A stretch of 64,000 nt of DNA, taken from assembly GCA_964019425.1 (NCBI GenBank), contig OZ025810.1, positions 186,001 to 250,000 of the forward strand, read 5' to 3'. Shown here piece by piece: positions 44,352 to 57,056 of the stretch. Source of the stretch: Flectonema sp. DT1601. Taxonomy: Eukaryota > Euglenozoa > Diplonemea > Diplonemida > Diplonemidae. Below the pieces are notes generated by a model. It saw only the letters and a program-made list of their open reading frames with translations, was not told the origin of the DNA and did not search any database. The position numbers were made by a program, and so were the translations under genes. The stretch's first letter is position 1, and each line of letters starts with the position of its first letter.

Positions 44352-45780
44352 GTATTTTGTTTGTTCGCATGCCTTCTTCCCGCGTGCTCCTTTGTTTTTG
44401 ATCCCAGTGTGCAGAATGGGGATGCTGATCACTAAGTCGATGTTTATTTTCAACTTTAAGCAACCAAAAAAGAAAAAAGAAAATAATGAAAAAAGAAGAT
44501 AAGGAAAGAAAGAAAGAAAACTAAATAGCGAAGTCAACTACCTGTCTTTAGATAATTTGCTTTTTTTGTCTTCGACTTGGCAAAATTGCGGTTTTTCGAA
44601 CCAAAACTGTTAAAATTCTTGTTTCGTTTTATTTGTTTTTTTTTTTATTTTATTTATTTCACTTTTTTTTTTTTTTTTTTTGAGTAGAAAACAACACAAA
44701 CACCACAATCTGGAAACCATTCGCTTTTAGCAAGGCAGAGTCACTGTAGGTTTGGCGTTCTCAGATCCCGTAGACGTAGATACTAACCCTAACAACTAAT
44801 CGAGAATAAAAACACATAACACAAATAATTAGAAATTGAGTTTGTCCAAGGTTTCTATTTTTTTGTGCACAAGCAAAAAAAAAAAAAAAAAAAAACTAAC
44901 CAAACATAGATGTAGTAACTAATATATATTTAGTTCGTTTATATAGAGTTTGTGTGTTTCGTTTTTTTTTTTTTTTTTTTTTTCTTCCTTATAAAAAACT
45001 CGAAACGAAAAAAAACCGGGTAGAAAAAAAAAAAAAAAAGTGTATCCATCTGGTGGGGCTTCTTTCCCTCACCGAAGGATAAGAATACACTTTCGAGCTG
45101 ACAATAAAAAAGTTTTTTCTAGGTTTTTTTTTTTTTTTTTTCCCCTTTATTTTCTTTTCTCCTACATAGACTTGTAGTAAATAGATTCGCTCCAGATATA
45201 ATAATAAAATATTAAAATATTATCATGAAGCACAAGGAAAAAAAAAAAAAAAAGTACAGAGGGTCAGAAGTACTAGAGACTTTCTCAGTATATTTTTTTA
45301 AAAAAAAAATATATAAAATAAATAATAAAAATGGCGCAAAAAACCGAAAAAACCAACGCAATTAGTCACAAAAAAATAATAGATTTAAATCTCCACTGCG
45401 TGCTTTTTACACTAGTCTCTTACCTTCGATAATTCCTTTTATTCAATGCAAGAGTTGTTTTTCGCACTTAGGTTATCAGGAGGGTTACGTTAAAGAAATT
45501 GTCATCATCTGATTAAACTTCTGAAGGAATCAAGAAGTGACTTTGTAGACGCAGACACATTTGTGTTATCCAGATTTACAAAAAGCAGTTTGATGATGAA
45601 ATAGTTGTTTGCTATCTACTTATATTACAATTTTTTTTTTTTTTTTTTTAAATTCATTCAATGGTAGAACAAATTTTTTTTAAAAAAAAAAAAAAATTAA
45701 AAAAATAGCAGTGACTGGATGACTGGGATGTATTTTTTTTTTTTTTTTTTGATAAATTAGAATCCAATCAGCGTGTGTGT

Positions 45781-45817
<37 letters not shown>

Positions 45818-47928
45818 TCTCAAAAAAAAGATCTACAGTGTTACGTTTGGACAAAACCTGGTGATACCAGAATAATGATCAACGAAGAAAACTAGCAGTG
45901 CCTGAGAGATGACAAACAAAATTGTTCTTTAATCTCCTATCTGCTTCAGGTGTCCGATACGGTCCCTTCTAAAATAGGCTTGTTATTTTTTTATTTTTTT
46001 TAAAAAAACCTTAAGAGGAAGACAGTGACACAAAATCGCCTATTCCTTTTTTTTTTTTGTTTATGACCAAACTAACTGTGAAGAAATTTTAAAAAACAAA
46101 CAAAAAAAAAAAAAAAAACACAACATAGACGGGGAATAATAATAAAAACAAAAAGTAAAAAACTGAACCACACAAACTCAACCTGAACCTGAACCAAAAA
46201 AAAGAATAAGAGGGAACGGTTTCGTCAGAGATAAAATTACTTTTTAATTTTTTTTTTTTTTTTTAATTTTGTTGTTGGAAAAAAAAAAGAAAGAAAAAAT
46301 CATAATTAGCTAAATGTGTGTTTTTAATGGTAAAAATTACAAAAAAAATGAAAAACTTGTTCAAAGTAAACACATAGTATTAGTGAACAATTTTTTTTTT
46401 TTTTCTCCCTATTTTTGTACTTCCATTTTTTTCAATAGCTTTTTTTCGGCTAAAATAATTTGCCAAACTTAAGGAGGACTAGAAAAAAAATAAATTTGTT
46501 TGCTTCGAAAATTGGAAAAAAAACCAAAAAAAAAAAAAAAAAAAAAATTCTTATCAATAGGGCTAATTTGCTATTCCTACAAAAAAAATCTTTTTTTTTT
46601 CCCCCCTCTTCCTCAAACCCGTAAGCAGATTTCGTAGTTACGAAATCCGACTAAATTCACATTAGGCGATCTACTATGTGTGTTACAGGTTAGTTATTCA
46701 AGCAACAGTCCAAGGCTAAGTTTGTACTCTTTTTCCAGTTGCTCTGTTGTGAATGACACCAGCAAGAAAGTAATGGACGCGGGAAGAGTGGATAAAATTT
46801 TGATGAAATTGAGTTGTTGAATTCATATGTGATGGATTTCTTTTTTTTTTTTTTTTTTCCAATTAAAAACAATCCATTATGAGGATTTTTTTTAGTTTTT
46901 TCTACTTAAAAAAAAGACACCGTTCTGCACCACTGCAAAAAAGTGGTGACAGCCGAGATAGAAAAAAAGTAATTAAAAAATCAGATCAAATTTACGGTCA
47001 GATTTTAAGTTAAGAAAACTCTTTTCTGCCTTCTGAGTTCAAATTCCCAGAACGATTTCTTCAGTACAGCTACTTTTATATATGCCTGTTGGAGAATACT
47101 GTATAGCGACCGTACACAAACTCGCCTTGTTATGTCAATTCTCCGAAGAGTGATTTAGTTGTTGGGTTGTACTATGTACCGCTCAGATAGACTCAGTGCC
47201 AGTTGATGTGCTGCTTTGGCTGCATGTCACTACTTGATGCCCATGTGTGCCTTTCACGCCTTTATTGTCACTGACTGGCAAAGGTTCTTAAACTCATCGT
47301 TGAAAAACAAACCTTGTCTATTTTCTACACAAAAAAAAAACGCTCACAAGTGAAAATAATACCAACTGGTTAGTCACAGCGCTTACTTGACACAACCGTG
47401 TCTCAGAATGAAAATCTTCTACAAGACAGACAGATTTATAGACTTTTTTCGTTTATTTTTTGATTAGCTCTCTTGTCTTAACATAATATTATAAGTGAAT
47501 GTTTATTTTTTTTTATTTTATTTTATTTTAATTGTCTCGTAAATCTGGAGGATTCACAAGACGTCGCTGAAGAAACAATTCCTCAGTCAACCCTCCGAGA
47601 AAAAAACAATATGGTTGCGCAAGCTTCAGACCATTTTCTAGGCCTGATAAATACCTTTCCTGGTTTTCGCATAGGGCTTCATTTCTTTCGTTTCGTTTTT
47701 TTTTTTTTTTTTTTTGCAGTTGAAGGGAATTGAACAGAGTGACCTGCCGTCAAACGCGAAACGGGTTGAGAACAGCGTCACACTTATCGAGCGAGTGCTC
47801 GAAAAAAAAAAAAAGTAACCAGAATAAAAAAAAATAAACAAAACTAAAGAAACATTCAGGGTGCTTGACAGCGCAAGATAGCTCACATATGGGTGGTTCT
47901 TCCTTACATTTTTTTTTGTTTCTTGATT

Positions 47929-47948
47929 TTTTTTTTTTTTTTTTTTCG

Positions 47949-47980
<32 letters not shown>
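47929..47980. repeat. Back-to-back T and A runs
   Basis: A T run (about 18) is joined through CG to 32 A, forming a self-complementary palindrome with only CG at its centre. A similar arrangement with a short spacer is at 24901-24946. Confidence 0.7.
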
Positions 47981-47982
<2 letters not shown>

Positions 47983-49470
47983 ATTCGGAATCGAGTGATA
48001 GATCCACACCAGACCCCTCGGAAACCAATTCCTGCTGAGCTACACGCACAGTGAAGACATAACCTCCGGTACACGAACCAAGAAAACTCACTTCGTACTT
48101 CGAAAAGACACATGCCACTCAAACAACTCTTTCAACACGGTACACTAGAGTGTAGCGCGCTTATTAAAGGGGTAAAATTAAAGATTTTATTCAAAACAGA
48201 ACCCCAAGAGGCCACGGGGATTGGGTAGCAGCAAGAAAAAGAATTACTGCAAAAGAGATCTAGCGAGCTCTCACAATGAAGCTCAGAGTGCCTGCAAGGC
48301 AGTCGAAGGAAAGGAACCTGTTCAAACCTTAGAGTTAATAAACAAAGACTGACGAGACAGATGTATAATAATAGCGTCTGCTTAGCCTTGAGATGGTTCT
48401 TTCCCTAACAATTTCAAGCAAAGCAAAAGCAAACAAAATATATCAAAAACAACTGTCCAATAATCTGAACTGGATACCATACCAACACTGTAATGGGAAG
48501 GGATAGAAATGATCATATAAAAAAAAACGACAGAACATGCCCTGTTAATTTCTTTTCGGGGGGGATTGCGACACTGACCTCAAGAGACTACAAAATACCT
48601 TTCGCAAGTCATTACTACAACAGGAGGAGATGAAGTAATGAAAAAAAAAAAAAGTTTTTTTAATCCAGAGTGAACTTTAGCTCAAAATGTATCAATACCC
48701 TGACGATGTTACATCCGACTGCGCCTCGGATGCATTTCGCGAAGAGTATTGGACTGCTGTTCTCAGGCTTTCATTGTTTCTACTAATACGGAATAAAAAA
48801 AAAGTTTTTTTCACTTCACTAATAAGGCGACGATGACAAAAGGTCACTAACCACATCGTCTTTCCGTTCAGTGACTTCAAGGTTTTTCCCATATGAGTGA
48901 GTAAACAAAGTAACAATAGATATGTGGAAAAGAAAAAAAGGTACAAAAAGTGAGCACCTACCTGGAGTCTTCAGGTCAGCATGTCATTATGAGGGTTGCG
49001 TTACCTACGAAACTTGGGAAGTCCTCTTGCTTAGAAAATCAAAAAAAAAAAAAAGGGGAAAAAAAAGGAAATAAACACATTCGTTGTACTACAACGAAAA
49101 AAAAAAGAGAAAAAAAACATGAAAAGGATGAGAAAATAAAGAAAGGCAACATAAGGGCAATCGGTTTCCCTAAAGAAGATTATGCTGTAAGAAAATAATT
49201 CTCTTTCGCCGAATAGTAGTTTGAGACAAAAACAACTAACACACATTAAAAAAAATGACAACCTGATAAGAAGAAACATGTACTGATTGCTACCGACAGG
49301 TATATAAAGGTTTTTATTGTACAACGTGAGATAATTTATTAAAACGTCATTTTATGACCCGAGCATAGAGAGCAGCAGTTCGTTTGAATGATACAGGATG
49401 ATAGCCACTTTATAAGATGCTAAATAAGTACAGAAACAGTGTGGAAGTAATTCTCTCAAGCGTTGGGGTA

Positions 49471-49541
49471 GGGCATCCGCACTTTGATGACTACAAGTCA
49501 ATCAAAGGGCATCCGCACTTTGATGGCTACAAGTCAATCAA
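49471..49541. repeat. 36-bp tandem duplication, two units
   Basis: Units 49471-49506 and 49507-49541 begin GGGCATCCGCACTTTGATG and differ at one base (GACTAC against GGCTAC). The exact period and near identity point to a recent duplication. Confidence 0.85.
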
Positions 49542-51649
49542 CACAACTAACTAGTAGTGAGCTTTTCCGATAAACTACGAAATACAAGTCTACGAGTAAA
49601 CAAAAATATTTCTTTTTTTTTTCAGCGAAATGAACACCAACAAAATCCAACAGAGGTGGTAGTACAAAAAAAAAAAAAAAAAAAGATGATGAACAAAAGA
49701 AGTGACTTAAGAACTTAGTCTTCTTGGTATCAAAAATTGGCAATACACCTCCTCAGGTAAAAAATAGAAAAACCCCTCGTTTTTTTTGTGAAGAAAGAGC
49801 AGTGTGCGTACACAGCACTACATTCAAATAGAATAGAAAAAAAATAGGGGAAAAAATAATTACCGTAATCTTGGCATGCTACTCACCGCACGAAATTTCC
49901 TAAATACGAGGGGGGGGGCGGATACAAGAGTAAAAATAAAAGGCTATAGTAGCGGACTACCCAGCCTTACGAAGTAATTAGTAAATAGGGAGCCACAAAG
50001 AGCGCAGACCTGTCGGTCAATTGCAGGAAAGTTTGCTGCCCAGAATTCACCTTACTTAGTAAGGATGACGTAGTTGCGGAGTAGGAGGGTGTGTACAGAA
50101 CTTCAAACTTCGGTTCTTCACGACGAGGAGTGAGCTGATGTGAAAAAGTGTGCCGCCTCAAATTCTTGTAAATCATGAGTTGTGTCGGAACTACCTTTTT
50201 TTTTTAAATAGAAACGGGCTGACAGGACAATAACAACAAACAAAATACTGTCGCAGGGCTATTTTTCGATGCTCAAAAAAAGAAGAAAGCATAAAATGAT
50301 TGGATGACGTGAAGCTTGAAAAAAAAAAATAAAAATTCTTTTTCAGCTGTGTCAAATTAAAGCTTAGACGAGCGAATGGGGTGAAAAAAGATTTCCTTTT
50401 TTTTTTTTTTTTTTTTGTTTTTTTTTTTCCTGTTTTCCCTCTCTTAGCACAGAAGCACACAAAAGAGATGATGGGCACAGTTAACCATTTTAATGACAAC
50501 AATACTTGTAGTGGTGAAGTGACTAAAATTAAGTAAGGCAACACAAAAAATGAAGCTCAGATTAAATGAGCCACTTTGCCATCCCTAGACTTCCCTTACC
50601 TACATTGTTCTGTCGGCCAGAGAGTAAGGATACTTTTTTGTCGAAGTGAATCAGGTCTATGCCAAGGAAAAAAAAAAAAAAAAAAGGGAAGAAAAAAGGG
50701 AAAAAAGGGGGAAAAAAAAACCATCTAATCCGATTAATGCGAAACCGTCGACGAGAGAAGTTAATATTTTGACAAGGGTAAATTTAGAGGTAGAAGACAA
50801 AACTAATCAAAAAAAGAAAAAAAAGAAAGAAAAATTATTTTCTTAATTCTTTTTTTTTTTTTTTTTTTTTTTTTGTTAGTTATCTTGGAATAGCAGCAAC
50901 CCGTCTATTTTCGTGAAGTAGGTCTCGACACATGATTGCCTTGGCACTGACCAAAGCTATCTTTGAAAGATAGCAAAGCAAAGCACAACACTGCACAATA
51001 ACACGCTATCAGAATACGGGAACGGGGGTAACAGATTATGAGTATTTTTTTTTTCTTTTTTTTCTTCCAAATATTTTACGTCTGTTTTTAACTTTTGAAG
51101 GAAACAAAAAAAAAAAAAAAAAAAAAAAAAACAAAGGGCAATCTCAAAATGAAATGAACAATTTTTTTTTTTTTTTTTTTTTGCAACATGGTTTCTTATT
51201 GTATCAAACCCAGACAACGATAAAAATCCGTATTAACAATTCAAAACTTTCTATCAGCCACCAATCTCCGATGCAAAAAAAAAAAAAAATTTGAATCCAC
51301 TGGTAAACACTTTCCACGCCTCTTCCGTGCATAGTTACAGCAGTCGGTGCTGACATAAAATTCGGTGGGTCAAAGAAAAAGAATCGGCAAACTTCACTTT
51401 TTACTTACTAACTCACACTTTTTTTTTTGTTTGTGCGCAACCGGTAGAAAATCCTAATAAAGGAATAGGTAGTTACGCTGCCACAATTCTCTTTCTACCG
51501 AACAATGGGTTTGTAGGTACAAAAAAAAAAAAAAGAACCGTTCAGATTAGCCTTACATTTCGTTAAAAGCAGACAGAATCCTGTCGCACAGGGGAAAATA
51601 AATCATGATACATAAGAAATAACGGCTTTCAATCTGAATAGTTTCTTCT

Positions 51650-51662
51650 CCGACTACGTCGG
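51650..51662. repeat. Short perfect hairpin, second copy
   Basis: CCGAC-TAC-GTCGG with the flanks TTCT before and GCAC/A run after, as at 18415-18427. Confidence 0.5.
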
Positions 51663-52517
51663 CACAAACAAAAAAAAAAAAAAAAAAACCTTCGATAGAC
51701 ATTAATGGATCAGGTCGGGGGGTGAAAACTTTTATACTAACCTACGCTGTAAGACCGATATAAAGAAAGAAATAATAAAGAAAAGATTAAGGACGTACAG
51801 TACTTGGGTACAGCTCGCGAAGAAAATCCGATAAATATAGGGGAACAGGGTAGAGAAGAAAGAAACGAAGGCCTAATGCGAATGTGATTCTGTACAGCTG
51901 AGCCCCACACAAAGCGAAACACTGCTGGCATCAATGGTGCCGCAAAGGGCATCATTAACTTCTACCAGCTAAAAATAACCTTTTTTAATAAACTTTTTTT
52001 TTTCTTTGATAATATTATGTTTTTCTTCTTCTTTTTTTTTCTTTTTTTTTTTTTTTTGGAAATATCACTACAAGAAGAAAAGAGAAAGGGAAGAAAAAAA
52101 AAAAAAAAAAAAAAACCATAAAATAACAGCCCAAAATGACTATAGGAAAGCAGCTTCGAAAACAATCCCACTATCTATTTACCATCACCACTCAACTCAA
52201 TTCTTTACAAGTTGATAACTGTTTAGCTGACACTATCAAATATTAGGACATACTGTAACATAACGATATGGGAAAAGGGAGAATAGAAAAAAAAAAAACT
52301 GCTCTCCTGATATTCACCTTTCGTGAGCTGGAGCTCCTGTTAATATAACAACCATTCAGTGTGGACAGTTTTGTGCACACACTGACACAGGAACAACTTT
52401 CCTTACGTAAGTCGGTTCATATTTATGCCCGGCATGTAAGGTTTCGAATTGAGAGTCGAAAACCGACGTTCTCTTCAAATTACAGCGGGCTAATGCTGGA
52501 GAACGGGTGTTGAATAT

Positions 52518-53791
52518 TTATCCAGTCTGTTTATCCATGGATCCGGGATCAAGGGTTTCGCGCATATTCGCGAGCTGTGCATTAACTGCCACAGCCAAAT
52601 CATTGAGTGCAAAGTCACCATCACCATCTCCATCACCCGTCTTTACTTCAGTTCTTGAGATCTTTTGATGATCATCCAGTGAAGAGCTTGTAGGATTACC
52701 ACATCTAGAAAGAAAAGGATGGCTTAATGATACTTTAGAAGTGGGTCTGAGAGCAGGATCGAGCTGCAGCAGACTAACAACAAGTTCTTTTGCATCTGCT
52801 GCTACTCCTTCCCAGAGGTGCTTGTCTTTTTGTGGGAAGACAACTGAAGACCAGTCGTGTCCATGTTGCCTTCCTACTTGACTAACATGAAGAAGAGCTT
52901 CTTTAGTACGACCAGCAACACAAGGCCGTTTACCAACAAGTAGTAGGAAGAAGAGAAGTCCACAGGACCAGATATCAATTTGTTTTACTTCTGATCGCAC
53001 TTGAATCTTGAGGATTTCAGTGTTGGCCATCTTTAGAATTTCTTTAGAAGTCGTAACTCCACTTATAATCTCAGGGGCCATGTAAGAACAAGTACCATAA
53101 GGGGTACACACATCACTGTTGGCAAGTTTCGCAATCCCGAAATCTGTTAGCTTTAACTTGTTTGTCGCTGTCTCCACCAAGATATTCTCTGGTTTAATAT
53201 CCCTGTGTACAATATGATGACTATGAAGGTAGTCGACTGCTTCCAAAAGTTGTTTAATGAAATAGCCGCATTCCTGTTCACAAAAGAACATCCTTCCAGC
53301 ATCTTGATTCCTTCTAATTAATTCCCACAAGTCACAGTCCATCATTTCGTATATTAAATTTATAGTTGAGTCGGTTCTGACTACTTCATAGAGGGTTACA
53401 ATATTTGGGTGAACAACTCTTCTGGTTATTTCTACCTCTTGGGCCAGCCAAGCTATTTGGATTCTGTCTTTTCCCTCTGTTAAATCTTTTTCAATTACAA
53501 CTGTTTTCACTGCCCTGAGTTGCCTATCAGGTGTCTTGGTATATCCTCTGTAAACTTTAGCGAAATTACCCTCAGTCATCTCGGATTCTATGTCATATCG
53601 TTCTGAAATGTCCTGACACGTAATAATCGGCTTACTGAGATGCGAAATTTGCCCTGAGTGTGATTTTGTTTTTTTTGAAATATGGTACGTGTGTGCTGTT
53701 CGTAAACAGAGTATTGCATACCTTGGCTTTCCGCAACCTTAGTGATTGCCTTTTGTCTATTCTGTATCCTTGTTTCTTTTCTCGGAGGCAT
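52518..53791 (-). CDS. Ser/Thr protein kinase A (CAMK/ULK-like), 2 exons
   Basis: Exon 1 is 53791-53722 and exon 2 is 53653-52518; the product is 401 residues. The basic head starts MPPRKETRIQ. Kinase domain about 40-340: Gly loop EGNFAKV (51-57), Lys73 in AVKT, HRDIKPEN (173-180), DFG (194-196), GTCSYMAPE, and DIWSCG. All catalytic residues are present, so it should be active. Between APE and DIWSCG there is an insert of about 20 residues (TSKEILKMANTEILKIQVRS) also found in the paralog at 58323-59602. The tail ends DLAVAVNAQLANMRETLDPG, again shared. The phase-1 intron after residue 23 is at the same place in both genes. Substrates unknown. Confidence 0.88.
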
Positions 53792-54009
53792 TTTGTATTC
53801 GTCGTTGTTCTTGTTGAGTCCTGTCGAAATCAAAGTAATATGCTGAAAAATAAAATAATAAAATAAAAAAGGAAACACTGAACACTTTTTCTCGTGTCAG
53901 GAAGCCAACAAATAACAACCAGTCCCACAGTCATTTTACCAAAAATAAAAACAACAGACCAATCCCTTAGCAATGAAGGTAAGGATATGTCCCTCAACTG
54001 AGTGGGGGA

Positions 54010-55383
54010 TTAGTACTTTTCAGAAGGACAGGCATACTTAAGGATTAATCTGGGAACATAATAACCAACAAGTAGTACTGTCGATGTAACTCCCGCAATT
54101 TTCAAAGTGTTCATTCGACATCTGTTGCACTCTTCGTCCTTAGCCCAAGCAGATAAAGGAAGTTTTCCTTCTTTAAGTTCTTGCAGATGAGGAAGTGGTC
54201 CAAGTTCACCTTCTTCAACAACTTCACTCCAGTCCGCCTTCCATGAAGGAACAACAGCAAAAGCTAGTTCCTTCATTGATATCTCTGGATTGCTTTTAAG
54301 TGTTGCTTGAAGCACTTCAACACGTTCTCTGCAGTAACGAGCTTCTGCAGGGTTCTTAAGGAATCGTGTGACGAAGGCTTCTAACTCATTGACATCCCAG
54401 GTCTGGACTAAGGAAAGTAAATCAGGATTCAATGGTGATAATGCTCCAGGCATTGCAATACAACAAGGATACCAATACGAACCGTAGCGATCATCATCTT
54501 CATCAAAAGAAATTAAAAGTTTATCAGTCTTAACTTGACCAAACGTTCTCGTGTTGTCAACAGCTACCATATCAACATTACCACCCTCAACAGATCGAAG
54601 TACTAAGTTAACAGGAGTCCCATCTCTTTGTAATGTTATAATTGATATTAACACTAACTCTCCGAGTGTGTCATTATCCATCGCTTCGAGTAGCTTGACG
54701 AAGTCGTAATCTGTTGCAGTAGTTGATGACTTCAGAAGAAGGTCTTCAGCGTACGGCTTTCCTGCAGGGCAATTTTTAAATGCCATATCAACATCTAAGA
54801 ATCTTGATTCATTCACAAACTTCATTATAACATCGTGGCTACCAGAATCAACAAACTGCTCAACCGTAACGTACACATGTGGAGGGTAAGCACCTTCTAC
54901 CAGATTATATTGGTCGCAAAACGTTTTTGCAACTGCGTCTTTGACTTTCCCCGTGTCCGGAATATCAAATAAATTTAAACGAAAGCTTCTGGCCATTACC
55001 GTAGTCTGTGGCATTGATAGATAGCAGGCAACTCTGTTGTACGTTTCTTCTCTGAGGGATGTCATTGGATATAATCCTCGTTCTTTTACAACAATTGACC
55101 CAGCATCACAATGGACAATTACAACAGCTGCGGAGTTAGCGTGTGGTTGAATAACTTTCATTGATGCGAATGATGCTGATGAGTTCCAACAGTTTGCAAT
55201 AAAACCACTTAGTCTGGTTACTTCATCATCGAATTGACGAACTTTGTGTTCCAAGACAGAACCTGATGATTGCAACACGTTTGTTATTTCATCTGAAATC
55301 TTCTCATTCCAATCATTAACGTCGCACTCTTTTAAAAGAGCTTCAGCTTCTCTGTACTTCGCAAGAGCTTCGTCTAATCCCAT
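54010..55383 (-). CDS. Unrecognised tail-anchored protein with a possible kinase-like core
   Basis: Single exon, 457 residues from the ATG at 55383 (an earlier Met at 55452 adds 23 residues, mostly hydrophobic then Lys/His). The head (1-60) is helical and charged. The middle has a strand with Lys (GSIVVKERG), a helix with Glu, a hinge-like HVYVTVEQFV, then LQRDGTPVNLVL and VDMVAVDNTRTFG. This order resembles the lysine, DxxxxN catalytic loop and metal-binding DN of very divergent kinase-fold enzymes (HipA, PI4K-II or FAM20 type). That reading is inference only. The C-terminal segment (about 428-447, IAGVTSTVLLVGYYVPRLIL) is a membrane helix with a short basic end, so it is likely tail-anchored in ER or mitochondrion with the bulk in the cytosol. 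It lies between two paralogous kinase genes. Confidence 0.7.
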   Translation of the reverse strand: MGLDEALAKYREAEALLKECDVNDWNEKISDEITNVLQSSGSVLEHKVRQFDDEVTRLSGFIANCWNSSASFASMKVIQPHANSAAVVIVHCDAGSIVVKERGLYPMTSLREETYNRVACYLSMPQTTVMARSFRLNLFDIPDTGKVKDAVAKTFCDQYNLVEGAYPPHVYVTVEQFVDSGSHDVIMKFVNESRFLDVDMAFKNCPAGKPYAEDLLLKSSTTATDYDFVKLLEAMDNDTLGELVLISIITLQRDGTPVNLVLRSVEGGNVDMVAVDNTRTFGQVKTDKLLISFDEDDDRYGSYWYPCCIAMPGALSPLNPDLLSLVQTWDVNELEAFVTRFLKNPAEARYCRERVEVLQATLKSNPEISMKELAFAVVPSWKADWSEVVEEGELGPLPHLQELKEGKLPLSAWAKDEECNRCRMNTLKIAGVTSTVLLVGYYVPRLILKYACPSEKY

Positions 55384-56012
55384 ATGTCTTTTTTGAAATG
55401 TTGATTTATATGTATTGTGACTGTTGAGTAAGAATATGATTATCAATAACATCTATTGCAACACATAATTCCAACACACGCAAATACAAACCGTTACGCC
55501 ACGGTCAGCCAGGAAAAGGAACCGCTAGTGACTTTTTTTTTTTTTTTTTTTCCCCTCCTAAAAACGTTCTTATTTTTCTTTTTTTTTTTTCGAACGGATT
55601 TTTTTCTTTCTTTCTATTTTTTTTTTTTTTTTTTTTTTTCCCCCTCTCCGTCGTTGCTTGTGGTTGAGATGCGCAAACCACAGCCGCATTGCAATACGGT
55701 TCTGCTGGGACACATCTCTTCAAGATTAATTGGAATAAGAAAAGTCTCTCGTAGTCAACTTCAATAGATCATCGTGTTAAAGATATAATAAAGTTATGCT
55801 ATATATACTGTGATCTCAATTCCGCTGGGGTGATATCATCTGTACGTATGACTATTATAAAAAAAAGAAATGTGAGTTTCACATCTTTTTTTTTATGAAA
55901 TGGAATCTCCTTACGAGCTCAAAAATAAAAATATATAAAATAAAAAGAAGTGCGCGCATACGATCTTTAGAATGGTTGAAGGGAATCGCATGTCAGATTC
56001 GCTAACAACAAT

Positions 56013-56044
<32 letters not shown>

Positions 56045-56121
56045 GAGCAGTTTGTAGAGTTGGGGATGAAGTTTCCTTGACCTGTTCACCGCATTCTACT
56101 TTCTTCCTCTGCAAAGACAAC

Positions 56122-56152
<31 letters not shown>

Positions 56153-57022
56153 AATAAAAACAAAACAGTGAAAATCTCTAAAACATAATGACTACTACTT
56201 CGCAGAATGCTTAACTAGATTGGTGTGTGTGTGTAGTTCAGAAGGCAGCTACGGGAGAATTGTGTCACCCTCCAAACGTACGTTAATTAATATTATCTTG
56301 CAGGAATCAATTAAAAAAAAAAAAAAAAAAAAAAGTTGAAAAACAAATATCCGGTTAGAACAAGCTCTTCGACTGCATGAGCTAAAAAATGAAAACGCAA
56401 GTAACTTATTCCCTATCGAGTAATATGATAAGCAACCGCTATGGAAGTCGAACCTCTTTTATTTGTTCGTTTGTTTTTTGCGTAACAGATTACGCAATCG
56501 ACCCACAAAAAAAAAAAAAAAAGGGGAAAAAAAAATATAAACAGAAAAATTCTCCTAATCAACGAGTGTCGAAAAAGAGAACTTTCTTCTAGACTACAAA
56601 GAAACATAAAAAAAAAAAAAAAGAAAAAAAAAAAAAAAAGAGTAATAAACAAATCACTTCTTTATCGATAATTTTTTTTGTGAGAAAAAATAATTTTCTT
56701 CCCCACCGTATTGTATAAACAGCCTTTCCAAGATCAAGACTTATAAATTTCAGAAAATCGGAAAAATGAACAAAGGTTCATTGACTCATTTTTTTTCATT
56801 TCATTTCATTTTTTTTTTTTTTTTTTTTTCCCCCTTCCCCTTATACGTTGATAATTATCACTAGCACATGTTGTTAAATAACTAGAGTTTATTTCGCAAG
56901 GACGATGTACAGTACCCTTCACAAATGCGAAGGAGGAAGTTGTTTCTTTGAATGGGTGATAGGAAGGGGTAAATTAATACTTTTTTTTTTTTTTTTTTTT
57001 TTGAGGTCAAGGGTGGGGGGAG

Positions 57023-57056
<34 letters not shown>

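Larger units (their letters stand above)
43909..52517. other. Gene-free, homopolymer-rich block (8.6 kb)
   Basis: The longest gene-free stretch. It holds dozens of A or T runs, a C8-T26 stretch at about 44320-44351, a T18-CG-A32 inverted run at 47929-47980, a 36-bp tandem duplication at 49471-49541 and a hairpin at 51650-51662. Segments at 47000-47300 and 48150-48500 are free of homopolymers and near coding composition, but I find no long frame, splice pattern or RNA-gene signature in them. All listed frames here encode Lys or Phe runs. Confidence 0.75.

Noticed and set aside
44170-44502. Plus-strand frames rich in Phe and Pro
   Set aside because: They translate T and C runs; frames in both directions overlap and none has a domain.
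47638-48122. Minus-strand frames of 123 and 72 codons
   Set aside because: Both depend on T/A runs for half their length; the remaining Cys/Arg-rich part shows no recognisable pattern.
52380-52480. Inverted words GTCGGTT and AACCGAC near the end of kinase A, considered as a tRNA or terminator
   Set aside because: No cloverleaf, no anticodon arm and no TTCGANNCC loop; pairing is short and widely spaced.
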